64,000 bases of DNA. It comes from Galeopsis tetrahit (taxonomy: Eukaryota; Streptophyta; Magnoliopsida; Lamiales; Lamiaceae). The notes under the pieces were generated by a model. The model was not told the origin of the DNA. It saw nothing but the letters and a program-made list of their open reading frames with translations, and made no database searches. The stretch is from contig OY776129.1 in the NCBI GenBank assembly GCA_963675135.1, forward strand, positions 65,133,028-65,197,027. Reading direction: 5' to 3'. The position numbers were made by a program, and so were the translations under genes. Shown here piece after piece: positions 11,301 through 23,427 of this stretch. Positions within the stretch are counted from its first letter, which is position 1; every line of letters begins with the position of its first letter.

Positions 11301-12568
11301 ACATCATTATCTTTGAGAAACTGAGAAATGCTCATAAGATTTTTAGTGATTGCAGGCACATGTAGAACATTATCCATTACTACAGACCTAGTCTTATCAC
11401 ATGTAGGCATGGAGAAATAACCAGTATGTGATATAGGTATAGTATCACCATTACCAACAACTAAAGAATCCATACCTTGATAGGGAGTGTTGATGTGAAG
11501 GTTGGATAGTTGTGAAGTAACATGATGTGTAGCTCTACTGTCAATGTACCAAGGAGAGGTGGAAGTGGATGCATTGGAGTTGGATGATGAGGCACCTGAA
11601 TCCAAAGAGCCAGTGAGAGCTGGAGAATAAGATGTATAAGAGACAGGATAGGCTGGATGAGGAGATGCAGTGGTGTGTTGATGCTGAGCAAAGTTGGCCT
11701 GGAATGGAGTAGTCAAGGGAGGGCGATGAGCTGGAGGAGATGGTCGAGAGTTCTCAAGGCCATGAAAGTTTTGATCAAACCTCTTAAAACACTTGGCAGC
11801 CACATGATAATTTCTACCACACAGTTGACAAACAACTCTAGGTTTGGAGAAGATCTTACCCTTGCCATGAGATTTTCCAGAATTGTGACCTCTATTGACA
11901 ACATTAACAGATGGTTGAGTTGGAGAGGCAATGTGTCCACCAACCAGATTCTGTGCACTTGCATTATGACTTAGGAGTCTCATCTCATAGGCCTGCAACA
12001 TAGATTGTACCTCTGGAATCGAAGGAATGGTTCCCCTGGTAGTTAAGGAGACAACAATAACATCAAACTCAGCTCCAAGACCTCCTAGAATGTACAACAC
12101 CAACTCAGCATCACTGATCGCTTGACCAACATGATGCAATCCATCTGCAATTGCACGCATCCTCAAAATGAACGCATCAATACTCAGATCATTTTTCCTC
12201 ATAGTCTGAAGCTGCAGCCTTAGGATCATTGCCTTTGCACTGGATTGTGACTGGAATAAGGACTCAAATGCTTGCCATAGCTGAAACGAGTGTTCACAAC
12301 GACTCACATGCCCTAGCATTGAATCAGAAACAGAGCTAAGAAGCCAGCTGAGTAAAAATTGATCTCGTCTTTGCCACGAAACAGAATCCGATGTAGAAGA
12401 GGTTGGATCCTGTGGAACGGTAGTGCAAAGAAGGACATCGTCAAAGCAATGTGCTCTAACAGATGCAAGGACTTGATTACGCCAGAATGGATAATTGTCA
12501 TTATCAAGGCGAATCGAAAGAGTGATGAATCTGGGAAGAGTTGAAGGATTGGTAGATGATGTAGTCAT
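8330..12568 (-). pseudogene. Copia gag-pol with two in-frame stop codons
   Basis: The frame starts at ATG 12568 and would run 1412 codons to a TAA at 8330-8332. It is interrupted by TAA at 8789-8791 and TGA at 8549-8551, both in the RNase H part and both in the same frame, so these are point changes and not frameshifts. Order of domains: gag; CCHC zinc knuckle (about residue 245, CQLCGRNYHVAAKC); protease (about 337, WYIDSRATHH, where the family's DSG reads DSR); GAG-pre-integrase (LWHCRLGHPG); integrase (HMDVWGP, DMGTEF, NGLVERKHQHV); reverse transcriptase (about 1100, YVDDILITGDD); RNase H. The DSG-to-DSR change should also harm the protease. Such copies can still be mobilised in trans by intact relatives. 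Confidence 0.93.
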
Positions 12569-12783
12569 GATAGAAACAGAGGCTAGCGGAAGAGAAATGG
12601 ATCGAGAAGCTGAAAAGAAAAAACGGTTATTGTATGAACAAAACAGTTACTGTTCATACAATGATGAAGATAGGCATGAAAGTGTTTGAAGATTCAAAGA
12701 ACAGAAGAACAGAATGAAGAACGAAGAAAGGCAGAAGAAGGATGAATTGAACTTGCAAAATCAAACACAAAACCATGAGAAAA

Positions 12784-12801
12784 CCTGCTCTCATGATACC
12801 A
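12784..12801 (-). promoter_or_regulatory. Primer binding site (initiator-Met tRNA type)
   Basis: On the minus strand TGGTATCATGAGAGCAGG directly abuts the 5' LTR. Its first eight bases match the complement of the 3' end of plant initiator-methionine tRNA, the standard Copia primer. The remainder contains the GAGAGC variant often seen in plant Copia elements. Confidence 0.85.
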
Positions 12802-13052
12802 TGTTTGAATGTATAATTTCAGCTTAATTGCAAAGTGTGATATGTTACACTATATATAGAGGCTTAGATTCTAGAGCCTTCTATCTAACAACTTGTTGTT
12901 ACGAAACCACACTAACTACCTTTCTTCTAACTAACTAATAAGGGTTTGTGCATGGGCTGTAATCCCATGCATCTTGTTGTATGCTAGGTTTGCATGGTTG
13001 TGATCCCATGCTTACTACTCTACACTACTGCTCTACTTTACTATACTTAACA
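12802..13052 (-). repeat. LTR (5' LTR of minus-strand Copia element)
   Basis: 251 bp, nearly identical to 8051-8301. Its outer edge is followed by GTAAC (13053-13057), the second copy of the target-site duplication. Confidence 0.95.
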
Positions 13053-13059
13053 GTAACAC

Positions 13060-13254
13060 TTATAATTTTGAATTTCTTTAAAAATAATTTTCTCTTTCTT
13101 TTTCAATTGTCATTTTTTAAATTATTTTTTCTTTCTTATCCATTCTCTCTCTCACCTTTCTCCTTCTTCTTTGGTTTAAATTTTTTAATTATAATTTTAT
13201 TTAATAATTATATTAAAATTTATTTTACCATCCCGTCGCAGGTCTTGCACTAGT
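13060..13254 (+). mobile_element. Helitron-like T-rich tail ending in CTAGT
   Basis: A T/C-rich stretch ends with ACCATCCCGTCGCAGG and then TTGCACTAGT. The last 25 bases have the layout of a Helitron 3' end: a short GC-rich inverted repeat about 10 bases before CTAG. It is similar to 7630-7826 and shares the terminal words with 28450-28481. No 5' boundary was found. Confidence 0.45.
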
Positions 13255-13518
13255 AGGTTACTAATTCCAAATAAAAATATTCTCAAATGAAAATTAAATG
13301 AACAGATTTTTCTAGATTTAAATATGAATTAAAAAAATTATCACTTTTATTTCCCATTGCTCCTCCTAACTATATTTTGATAATGGGCCGTATTAAATTC
13401 TTGAAGTCTCAAGGCCCTAATACTAGCCCAAAAGCTTCACTTGTAATAAATGGTAATGGTTCGACAAGCACTGGCCCAATAGGCAATAGCCTCACTCATT
13501 ATTTCAAGAATTACTAAA
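13255..13518. other. AT-rich intergenic DNA
   Basis: I see no gene or clear element here. A moderately GC-richer patch (about 13384-13500) containing GGGCCGTATTAAATTC and AAGGCCCTAATACTAGCCC looks like old transposon DNA, but I cannot define its ends. Confidence 0.4.
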
Positions 13519-13798
13519 TACTACCTCCATTCCCGGAAATAATCTTTTACATGTGAGAGACGAGGACACACTTTTAAGAAAGTATTGAAAAGTAATTTAG
13601 TAAATATCTATTTATAAATTAAAGAAATTGGTTGAGTTGTGTATATAGGTGGGTCAAAAAATAATGACATTTAAAAATAAATTTGATATTGTGAAATATA
13701 CAAAAAATAAACATTACTTATATAAGTAAGGATGCGAAGAGTATTGTGAGATATACAAAAAAATGTGTGAAGATTTTTTTGGGACAAAGTGAGTAGTA
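13519..13798. mobile_element. Degenerate CTCCCTCC-type MITE
   Basis: The left end is TA-CTACCTCCATTCCCGGAAA. The right end is TTTTTTTGGGACAAAGTGAG followed by TAGTA. The ends are imperfect inverted repeats with TA flanks, and internal GTGAGATATACAAAAAA words occur twice. It fits an old Stowaway-like element. Confidence 0.5.
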
Positions 13799-15388
13799 CT
13801 TTTAAAAAATTACTACTTCCTTAGTTCATCTCAAAATCCGTATTACATGTCATTCACTTTATTATTCTATTTTATTACTCAAACGACTCTTATACTTTTT
13901 TTAATACTATAACTCTTACATAAAATTTTGTACAAATAGTAAATGTTTCATAAAAAATGTGATGAGGGGAAGATTTGGACCCTCCTCATTTCTTTTGATA
14001 ATTTTTTTTGTAAATTTCGGAAAAGGAACACACATAATAAAATAATGAAAAAAATACAAAAGAGTTTATATCCATTTAATGTGTTTATCCTTTAGTAATT
14101 AGTAAAGTGTGGATTTACATTATTAATTATTGTTATTATAGCGGAAAATGATTATCGAGAAGACAAGATTAAGGCACTAAGCATGTGGTTAGTACTTTTT
14201 CAACGTGGCCATCATTCTGATCCTACCAGGATTATCCCACCCACACCAAAGTAAATGGATGTCCTCCATATATTCTTTCGAGTTGGGGTCACATTATTTT
14301 CTTAAAAGAATTTATTTCTCAGTGGCATCAACTCAATAAATAAATATTATTGTTACGTAAAAAATTCTATAAAGTCGACTTTATGGAACTCTTTTTTAAA
14401 AATATTATAACAGTACTGATATTTTAAATGCATATCACTGATATATCAAAAATAAATAAATATGTAAACTCCACACAAGTGTACTCCTGTTATTTTATAG
14501 TACTGTATCAAAATAGATAAGTAAAATAATATCCATATGTCCTCTAAGTAATTAATTAAGTATTTATAATAACCATTTATCTTAAACAAAACCCTCCATT
14601 TTTACATTACAAAATTAAATTTTAAAATAGTAAATATATGTACTTTAAGTAAAGATTTATCATAGTCCTGTACTTTATACAAACCCTCCACTTTTTATAT
14701 TACAAAATTAAATTTATACATTATTATAGTAACAGGAGATTCTTGAGGTTGTTTAGTATATTTATTTTAATTCACAAAAATTTGTATGCAATATTATCAA
14801 TTAAGGTGAATTAAGTCAAAATTTATAGGTCATACGTGGGTCAAACACGAGTCAATCTTACTTAAAATATTTATTTTCGTTCTCAAATATTATTTTACTA
14901 CATGACCAAATTTATGTTACTACAAAACGTAAATTTTGTCACTATAAGACCAAAAATGTAATACTACAAGTCCAAAAATATTCTGGACACTTTTTTTTTT
15001 GGGCAAAATTACTAAAATCATTTTGACTTATTCGTCTACTACATGACTAAAACAATGTTACTATAAGACCAAAATTTTATCACTAGAAGGTCAAAAGTGT
15101 ATTACTACTGTACTGCATGTCTAAAAATATTTTGGACACTTAATTTTTTGGGTGAATTATATTTGTCAGAATGTTTTGACGTATAGTAGTAAATTTTTGG
15201 TCTTGTAGTGATAATATTTTGGTCTTGTAGTAATAATATTTTGGTTATGTAGTAAACCACATGTGTGCGACCCACAAATTTTTTGGGCAACCCGGATGCG
15301 ACCTAGTTTATGACCCGTAAATTTTTTAAATTGTCTTAATTTAACTTTTGAACTATTGTAGATGGACTTGTAGTTTTGATTTGATCTA
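13799..15388. other. AT-rich intergenic DNA with local repeats
   Basis: No gene is seen. Between about 14588 and 14725 the phrase AACCCTCC...TTACAAAATTAAATTT is repeated. Between about 14890 and 15260 the words ACTACATGAC, TACAAGACC and their complements recur many times in both orientations, suggesting a decayed inverted-repeat element whose edges I could not fix. Confidence 0.4.
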
Positions 15389-16788
15389 ATTGAAATTAGA
15401 CCTGTCAAAACGGGCTAACGGTGCGGGCCGGTCCAAAACCCACATCAACCCATCATTTTGCGGGCTTTGACGGACCGGTCCATGGCGGGGACGGGTTGAA
15501 AAATAGTCAACCCAACCCAACCCATGGCGGGTGGCGGGCTAGCCCACGGGCTTTTTCATTAACTATTTATATTTTTACATATATTATTATTATATTTTAA
15601 CCACAATATAAACAATTAATAAAAAAATATACTCCCTCCGTCCCGGTATAAGTTTCCCCTTTCTTTTGGGTGTTTTGATTAAGGAATATGATAAAATAAT
15701 AGATAAAGTAGAAGTGATGTGATGGTGAAAGAGAAAACAATAGATTAGTATGAGATGAAGTGTAATAAAATAATAGATAAAGTATAAGTGATGTGATTGG
15801 GAGAGAGAAAATAATTTACCAAAAATGGAATGGGAAACTTATTGTGGGACATCCAAAAAAGGAAAGTGGGAAACTTATAGAGGGACAGAAGGAGTAGTTT
15901 ACATCTTAAAATTCAAGCAATAATGTCCACAAAATAATCCAAATAAATAAAACGTACATATAAAAGTTCATCAACATACTTTCATGTGACGCTTCAAAGT
16001 AGAAGTCCCATAAAATCTTCAGTCTTTTTTTTGTAAAGTAATTCCAAACATAAGGAAACTGTCTACACTTTAACTTGGAATTTTCATGACTTTGTGGAAA
16101 CGGTTATTTTTTTTTTCATGACTTTGTAAAGTAACTTGGAATCGTCCATGACTTTGTTTGTCTAAAAATCTACAATTGTTTGTCTAAAAATCTACAATTA
16201 ATATGAATAAAGGCTAAATAAATATAATTTTCATGAAAACGTATATACAACGTGTAATAAAAGAAATTACTAATAAATCAAGGTAGCAATTTATAAACAA
16301 AAATATAAGCATATGTCCAATCAATTTATAAGTGAAATTTAATTAATAATTAATACAAAATCATAGCTCGAGGGTATATAGTGTACGCACCATGCATCCT
16401 GCATGCCACCTATCTTTATAAAATTAAAAAAGAAAATAAGATAAAAGAAGAACAACAATGGAGGGAATTAATTTTAAAAAACAACAATGGAGGGAATTAA
16501 TCTTACCAGGCAGTTGTGCGGTGGTTGTGGTTGTGGTTGTGGAGACGGTGATTTTTTTTTTCACTTTAGGGTTTCAGAGCCCTTCCTTACTTTTTATAAA
16601 AAATAAAATTAAAAAAACCGACGGGCCAACCCGCCCCGTCCGCGGTCCAACCCGCGACCCATACGGTTTAGACCGTACGGGCCCGCTGCTAAACGGGTTT
16701 TTAAATACGCGGTCCAACTTACCATATTAATAAATGGGGGCGGGTCAACCCAACGGGCCCAGTCCATTTTGACAGCTCTAATTGAAAT
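15389..16788. mobile_element. Non-autonomous hAT element, 1.4 kb, with 8-bp target duplication
   Basis: The element occupies 15397-16780 and is flanked by ATTGAAAT at 15389-15396 and 16781-16788. Its terminal inverted repeats are TAGACCTGTCAAAACGGGC and, reading in from the right, TAGAGCTGTCAAAATGGAC. These ends and the 8-bp duplication are typical of hAT transposons. Subterminal DNA is GC-rich with repeated GGGCC, CAACCC and CGGGT words. I see no transposase domain, so it is non-autonomous. A Stowaway-like MITE is nested at 15630-15896. Short internal tandem repeats occur at about 16090-16200 and 16450-16502. Confidence 0.88.
15630..15896. mobile_element. Stowaway-like MITE nested in the hAT element
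   Basis: The inverted termini are CTCCCTCCGTCCCGGTATAA and, on the right, AACTTATAGAGGGACAGAAG then GAG, flanked by TA. This is the Tc1/mariner (Stowaway) pattern. An internal duplication around AATAATAGATAAAGTA with GTGATGTGAT is present. There is no coding capacity. Confidence 0.85.
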
Positions 16789-17849
16789 AGAATGCATGTA
16801 TGCAATATTTCAACACAGGACTAGCCCTTTTAATTATTACGATTATAAAATTAGTTTTTATACTCCATATTATAAACTAGGATCCAAGGACGAAAAAATC
16901 GTAAAATTTCCTTGAAATATAGACGAAAAAATCGTAAAATTTCCTTGAAATATAGATTTTCTTGATATAGCGACTACCTAAACGTGTTTTTTTTCCAAAA
17001 TATCGATATCGAGTAAGACATAGTTCAAAACTTACAAAATATCAAAATATAACATTGGTGACATTTAATTTGCTAAAATATAAATTTTTAAACAACTGTT
17101 TTTCTGATTTTTTTTTTTTTTAAATTACTGATCAGTTTATGATTTATGGGTTGGTATCCATACTTTTTGACTAAGATGATATTTTTTTTATTTTATATTT
17201 GAGCCCTTATAGGACATCATTTCTTCTTTTAAATAATTATGAATAGTTATTATATTGCTTAGACAGTTTTTGTATATTTTTACAGTTTTTGTATATTTTT
17301 ATTGATATGTTTATCATAAAATAATTCATTTTGTAGAAATTTTTAAGGATGTCAGTCCGTAAGTAAGTCAAGGTGAAATAGACATTGATCCCTTGAATTA
17401 ATCGGTCTTTGAATTGAATTTGAAGACATTAAAAAAATATTTGTAGAAATTTTATTTTAAATTTATATATATTAAAGTTAGTTATAGTATCATTTTATGT
17501 ATTAAAGTTAGAAAATTTCATTTTAAATTTTAATCAATTTTGTATAGTCGTCGCTTGGATTGAATGGAGTGCTAAGAATCTAGGCATGAGGCGCCACTAG
17601 ATTTTGTTTTGGTACTAGGTTGTCTGCCATGATGGTGGCATTCATCCTTATCTTGCGCTTGCTTAATTTGATACAATATAGGATTAAATGCACTAATTAA
17701 GTTTATAGCATGATTATTAGGTGAAGCTTATTTCTTGAATTGAGGGGTTCAAGTTTCAAGTTGAAACTTTATTATCATACTGAATCATAAACTTTTACCA
17801 CTTTTGACTTTTTTGATATCCCACAAAAGATACACATGATATTCATTTT
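16789..17849. other. AT-rich intergenic DNA with short tandem repeats
   Basis: A 34-bp unit is repeated twice at about 16890-16957 (GACGAAAAAATCGTAAAATT...), and a 19-bp unit is repeated twice at about 17264-17301 (ACAGTTTTTGTATATTTTT). No gene or RNA was recognised. Confidence 0.6.
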
Positions 17850-18052
17850 TTTTTAGATGTCTTAAATTATAGTCTATTTTCTCTTTTACTTTAGTATTAA
17901 ATGATTTATTGTCAATTTTACTTTTAATCTATAAAAGTAATTAATGCTTAAAGGTAAAATTGACACATTAGATAAACTTGATTATATTTATTAATTTTTC
18001 TTAATCTGTGTGTAAAGTCAAATGTGACTATTTTTATGGGACGGAGGAAGTA
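17850..18052. mobile_element. CTCCCTCC MITE, family A copy 1, left tip lost
   Basis: It shares TTTAGTATTAAATG, GTAATTAATGCTTA and CTTAATCTGTGTGTAAAGTC with the copy at 21527-21753 and ends with ATGGGACGGAGGAAG-TA. The left tip has diverged into a T-run. Confidence 0.7.
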
Positions 18053-18097
18053 ATAAATTGATCTTTATAAATAGTATGTATCTATGAATAGTTCTTA

Positions 18098-18409
18098 TAC
18101 TCCCTCCGATTCAAAAAGTTTGTCGCATTTGTCATTTTGTATAAGATTAAGGAACATATTTTTTTGACACATTTATCCTTTATTAATTTGTTCCTCTCCC
18201 CCCATTGACCTTTCCTTTCTATCACACTCTTGTCTTTTAAAGAAAGTGAGAGAAAATTAATCATTAATGTATTTCCAATTAAAAGTGATATTGTAGAAGT
18301 TACAAAGGGGCATTTTATGAAAATTCGTGGTAAAAATAGGAAAAGCGACAAACTTTTTGAAACAAAAATAAAGACCAAATGCGACAAACTTTATGAAACG
18401 GAGGGAGTA
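18098..18409 (+). mobile_element. CTCCCTCC MITE, family B copy 1
   Basis: It is complete. The inverted termini are CTCCCTCCGATTCAAAAAGT plus TTGTCGCATTT and the matching AAATGCGACAAACTTTATGA...GGAGGGAG, flanked by TA. The internal phrase ATTTTGTATAAGATTAAGGA lies near the left end. The copy at 20842-21144 is the same family in the opposite orientation. Confidence 0.88.
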
Positions 18410-18469
18410 TTACTCCATATGCGTACAAAATAAATATTTTATATGATATTTGAAAATATCATGGATTTA

Positions 18470-18951
18470 TATATAATCTTTGTTGTAAAAGTCGGCGCCT
18501 AGGTCCGACTAGGCGCTAGTTCTCGGTCTATTGGTCGTTTAACGATTTTTGACTAAGCCCTTTTCTTTTGAATTATACTAATTTTTAGAGTTGAAGTTCG
18601 ATTCAAGTACACTTTTTCAAGTGGAATCGACGCTTCGAGCAAAACACGTGCATCATATATAACATTTTTTTTTGTAAAATTCTATTGTATAAAGGGTGAA
18701 AACTGTATACTTTTATTTTTCAGCATCATTTTTGCAAATTTTAATTTTTTCAAGGATCGCTTTGTAATTTTTTATTTTTATTTATTACGATTTCGTGTTT
18801 ATTGTTTAAAAATTATAAGATAAAATAATTAAAAGTAAAATTCTAAGTGGTCGACTAGAGCGTTGCCTAGTCCCCGACTAGCCGTCTAGACGCTAGGCAG
18901 TGTTAATCCGTTCGACTACCAATTTTCAACTTCTGAAACCTTGTATATAAT
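18470..18951. mobile_element. hAT-type MITE with 8-bp target duplication TATATAAT
   Basis: The element occupies 18478-18943 (466 bp), flanked by TATATAAT at 18470-18477 and 18944-18951. The right end is TTCTGAAACCTTG; the left end is a diverged counterpart (CTTTGTTGTAAAAGTCGG). GC-rich subterminal DNA with GGCGCCTAGG, CGACTAGGCGC and CTAGACGCTAGGC forms inverted repeats. There is no coding capacity. Confidence 0.7.
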
Positions 18952-20841
18952 ACATATTACTTGATTTGAATTTAAGCAGCTTCCGTGCAAATATAGTACA
19001 TACTCGCAACCTTATTCAAATTTAATTAGTTTACAGTTTTACCCTAATTAGCGTGAACTTGAATATAGTCAAGTCGTTTGAACTAGAGTATTTTGCAAAG
19101 ACTAATATAAGCTAATTTACATATATACAGTATTAATTTAAAAATATTTACTGTTTTAGATTACACAGATGACATGTCTTAATCGATCAGTTCATAACTC
19201 GTTAAAATCCACGATCCAAACAAGATGATCGATCCAGTTAGCCCGGCCCCAACATTCTCCAAACTAGCTTATGAATACTCAATCCACTTTTAAGTAGTGT
19301 GGGGGCTAAATTAGTTCGTTTTGACAGATATAATTAATTAATCTCAATAAATTATTTTTATTTTTACTTTCAACTCACATTTTTTTATTAGGAATCTGAG
19401 ATCACAATATAAATTTATTATGCTTCTACTCTTAGAATTTTATTGATAAAAACTAAGAAATAGATCAATTCCAATTATATATTGTTGTTAACATACTGAT
19501 ATGAATCGTTGAAAAGTAGATATGAGAAGTTCAAATTATAAAAATCTAAATGAAACAATTGTACCAAAATATGATGGGTAAATGTCGCCGTATTAATTTG
19601 ACGTGGCCCCCAAATTCAGACGAGTCTGGTAGGTGGCGAGCATAGGGTACATTTACACCTAATCTCCGTGCAATTTTTGCTAAATTATTTATAAGAAAAG
19701 GGCCCACCTTATTATTGTAAATAATGTATTATTTATAACGCTCCCATCAATTTTCATGTAGGCCATCATCATCATATTCGAGCCAGTCGACTTGTTATTA
19801 CATTTTTTTTAAAATAGATTTTATCAAATTTTTATTTAATTTTTTTAGTAAATTAATTAAAAAACGAGACATATATCAAAATGACAATTGACAGATTTAA
19901 AGAGAAAAACTTAATATGACTTGAAATTTGACTCACCCGAAAAATTATCGGATTTTGGGCGAATTTACGTAAATGAATAGGCACAAATCACTCAAAACTT
20001 AATTCATGGAGTTATAGGCTATACTTATAGCATACAAAATGAGCAAATAGAAAATTTAAATTCGAGGTATTAAATTGATGGATTTAGAGAGACTGATTCT
20101 CATTTCCCTTTTTTTTTTTTTTTATATATATTTTTATAATTCTCATTTTCTAAAAAAGAAATACAACTCACATATACTAATTTATATTTACTTTATATCC
20201 ACCCTCAAACTTTCACTTTTTACACAAACAATCAATTTTTATTAAATCTTATGTTCAACTCAAATATGAATTATAAAAATGGACGGAGGAAATATTAAAC
20301 AAGTGGTTTTTATATTAATGAAAAATATATAAGTAATAATATGTATTTAAATAAGATATTCCAATAAAACAACTCAATTATATTAAATCCTGAAATTAAA
20401 CAAATCTTATTTTCACAATATTAATATATAATTACTTTAAAATATGAGGTTTAAGGTGAAATTGTATTATAAAGGCTTTAAATTGATTTCCAGACATGAC
20501 TAGTTTATTTAAAAAAAAAAAAAGTCAGTCTTAATTAAATCCTGTCTGTTTTTTTGTTAACTATTGATAGTCTTGCTCCTGCAATTTTACCACTATATAT
20601 GGGTTGAAGTGGTTTTAAAATTCAATAATGAAATAGTTACATAAACTAGTTTGAATGAGTCTTTTTTTGTACTACTGGTAATTAACTAGTTTTAAAACAA
20701 AAATACTCATTCCTTAATTTTTTTATTGTGAATCAGCTCATGAAATCCTTAATGGCGGTGGGCCGGGATGGAGGGAATTGTAGCTTGTACATTTAAAATT
20801 TACATCCATATTCACTCCATATATATACTTGAATGAAACAT
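18952..20841. other. AT-rich intergenic DNA, no gene seen
   Basis: No open frame here shows a domain, and I found no clear repeat boundaries. A long T-run lies at about 20107-20123. Confidence 0.5.
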
Positions 20842-21144
20842 TACTCCCTCCGATCCAAAAAGTTTGTCGCATTTGGACTTTAAATTTGTTTCAAAAAGTT
20901 TGTCGTTTTTCCTAATTTTATCAATGATCTCCCTAAATTGCCCCTATTCTTTTGGAAATATATTAATTACGATTTTTTTTGGAAAGGTCAAAGAAATGGT
21001 GGAAAAAGAAGGTGTAAAAATAAAAGGAAAAAGAGAAAAAAGGGGGAGAAAATAACGAGGGGTAAATTTGTCAAAAAAATATGTTCCTTAATTTTATACA
21101 AAATGAGAAATGCGACAAACTTTATGAAACAGAGGGAAGGGAAT
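20842..21144 (-). mobile_element. CTCCCTCC MITE, family B copy 2 (inverted)
   Basis: The left terminus CTCCCTCCGATCCAAAAAGT and the right ATGCGACAAACTTTATGAAA match the copy at 18098-18409. The internal TTAATTTTATACAAAATG lies near the right end, so this copy is reversed relative to the other. The right tip (AGAGGGAAGGGAATA) has mutated. A purine-rich insert (about 20990-21060) distinguishes it. Confidence 0.82.
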
Positions 21145-21526
21145 ACATATATAGAATGAATTTCAAAATACAAATTAAATTTTAAATAAAAAAGAGTAAA
21201 AATTCATTGAATTTGAATCCAAGAAACCCGCATGTTTATTATAGAATTGAAGGAAGGGGAACAACATCCGCATCATTCTACTAACCGTGTCTGTATGGTC
21301 CATGTATAGTATTGGAGTGTTTATTAAACTTTAAAAAAGACAATGACCTTCAGATTCTAAAACTAGAAAATCGCGACTCATGGACCTCATGGTGAAGTCG
21401 GTAATTATGCGCCTTTTTAAAAAGATGTTTTATCAAGTCTAGTTACCAATTTTGTTATTAGCAGTTAGACTGGTTGGTTAATCGGTTAATGCTCTCTTCA
21501 TTTTCATAAAGATAGCTACATATTCT

Positions 21527-21753
21527 TTTTTTTAATGTCCCAAAATTGCTACATTTCTTCTTTTATTTAGTATTAAATGTTTTATTGTAAATTTTACCCC
21601 TAATTAATAAGAGTAATTAAGGCTTAGAAGATTTTGGAGAATGTGATTCCAAGGGTAAAATTGGCACATTAGCTAAATTTGACTACATTTATTGATTTTT
21701 CTTAATTCGTGTGTAAAGTCAAATGTAGCTATCTTTGTGGGACGGAGGGAGTA
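21527..21753. mobile_element. CTCCCTCC MITE, family A copy 2
   Basis: The inner terminal repeats GTCCCAAAATTGCTACATTT and AAATGTAGCTATCTTTGTGG-GAC are clear, and the right end is GGACGGAGGGAG-TA. It is the same family as 17850-18052. The left CTCCCTCC tip is replaced by a T-run. Confidence 0.75.
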
Positions 21754-23392
21754 GTATACTCCGTAGTTAGTATAACATGTAGTAGGCTTGGGATTAGGAG
21801 CGCGTGCTCCTCTCTAAGTCTCAGTTTCGAAGTGCAAACAATTTCAACGAGGTCATATCCATACAAAGCACAAAACTTTGACTTTAAACGAGGTCCCCAC
21901 AAATGGACGGTATGATATATTGAATTTTGATTTCGTCGCTTTCAATTTCGATTTTGCCCATGTCTAGTTATAACTTGTTTACTTGGGGAAGAGCTAATAA
22001 AGTTATCGAAACTGATGATATTCAAGCTTAAATGTAAGCCTACATCCATGATAATGCCTTAAGTGACAAACTTATGTTTTTTTATTTTAATTTAATTTAG
22101 AGAGTGGTGGTTTATGGTTAGCTTAGTTAAAGGACAATTAATTAATATGTTGAACTAATAAAATATGACAAGTACAAAGTTACCTGGTGATGGAACCCTG
22201 CAACTTCATTTTCTTAATCGATCTTACCCACTTTGAGTGCTCTTATTTGTTTCCTAATTAAATTTGATAACTACTATATACCTCTTGATAATTTCAACAC
22301 ATTACCAGAATCGTACACTTTAAAGCAGTTTTATCGATTTTAAAGTTTGATACTCCACTTTGGTGTACAATCAAAGACACGTCAGTGTCACCAATTTAAT
22401 AATTACAACTGGCAAATAGAAAGAAAAAAAAAAGAGAGAAAAGAGTCCCAAATCATCCTCCACTAACATACGGATCCGAATCAATTTGCATTTAACACAA
22501 CTTAAATTTTATTGTAATTAAACGTACAGATTGTTTTCGGTAAAATTTTAGTTCACATGTAAAATTCATTTTTCTTAACTGATTCCAGGCTTAACATTGT
22601 CTTTTTACAGATGTTCACTAATACCCAATTTTTTTGTTATAAAGATTCTAGGATAATAAAATTAGAATCTTAAAGTTAGGGTTAACAAATCGGGCTGGAT
22701 CAGACCCGTGGGCAATTTGGGATTCGTGTTTCTCTCGAGCTGGGATTAGACTTGTCAGCCTGGCCAATGGTCCATTGGAAGTTCGTGTTTCTCTTGAGTC
22801 GGGGCCATTAAACTCTCTCGGGACCAATCCAATTGCTACCGAGCTTGGACATCTGCGGGCCAACTTGATTTGAGAAAGAACTCATATAATATTTTTTTTA
22901 TTTTTCTAAATACTTTTAATTTTTTTTAAATAAATATTATATTCAATGACGAGTGTGATTGCTTATAAAAAGATAGATGACGTGCTAACATTTAATTGGA
23001 CGCTTGTTGTAACTTATAACACAGAGCGAACCCTTTGTCTCACGTAAAAAAAAAAAAAAAAATCATAAATGGTTTTATATAGTAAGGTTCACGTTAGGAC
23101 AATTAATAATACTCCATAATATAAATATATATACTGATTTTACATATCTCTTTATAAATTCGAAATTTTAGATAAAATTTTATTCTTTTAATGCTACCAG
23201 AACTTAGGCTCGTCCACTCCACAGGTAAATAGATTTCATATGTTTGTGCAAGTTTATTTTTTTATTTTTTTAAAATCCTCTTTAATTCGATCAGTTGAGC
23301 AATTAATTGGTGTTTTTACAAGCATAGTAACGTAGCACATGATGGGATTCATATATACTACTAGTATTTTTTTGTTTTTAAAATGACATAAC

Positions 23393-23427
<35 letters not shown>

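Larger units (their letters stand above)
8051..13052 (-). mobile_element. Ty1/Copia LTR retrotransposon, 5.0 kb, coding region broken
   Basis: The element is complete: two 251-bp LTRs (TGTTTGAA...CTTAACA), a GTAAC target duplication, a primer binding site, a polypurine tract and one gag-pol frame on the minus strand. The two LTRs differ at two positions that I can see (A/G near 8152 and C/T near 8226, left-LTR coordinates). That is about 0.8%, a recent insertion. Two in-frame stops in the RNase H region and a changed protease motif mean this copy cannot make a full polyprotein by itself. The single ORF and short LTRs fit a compact Copia lineage; I do not assign the lineage. Confidence 0.95.
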
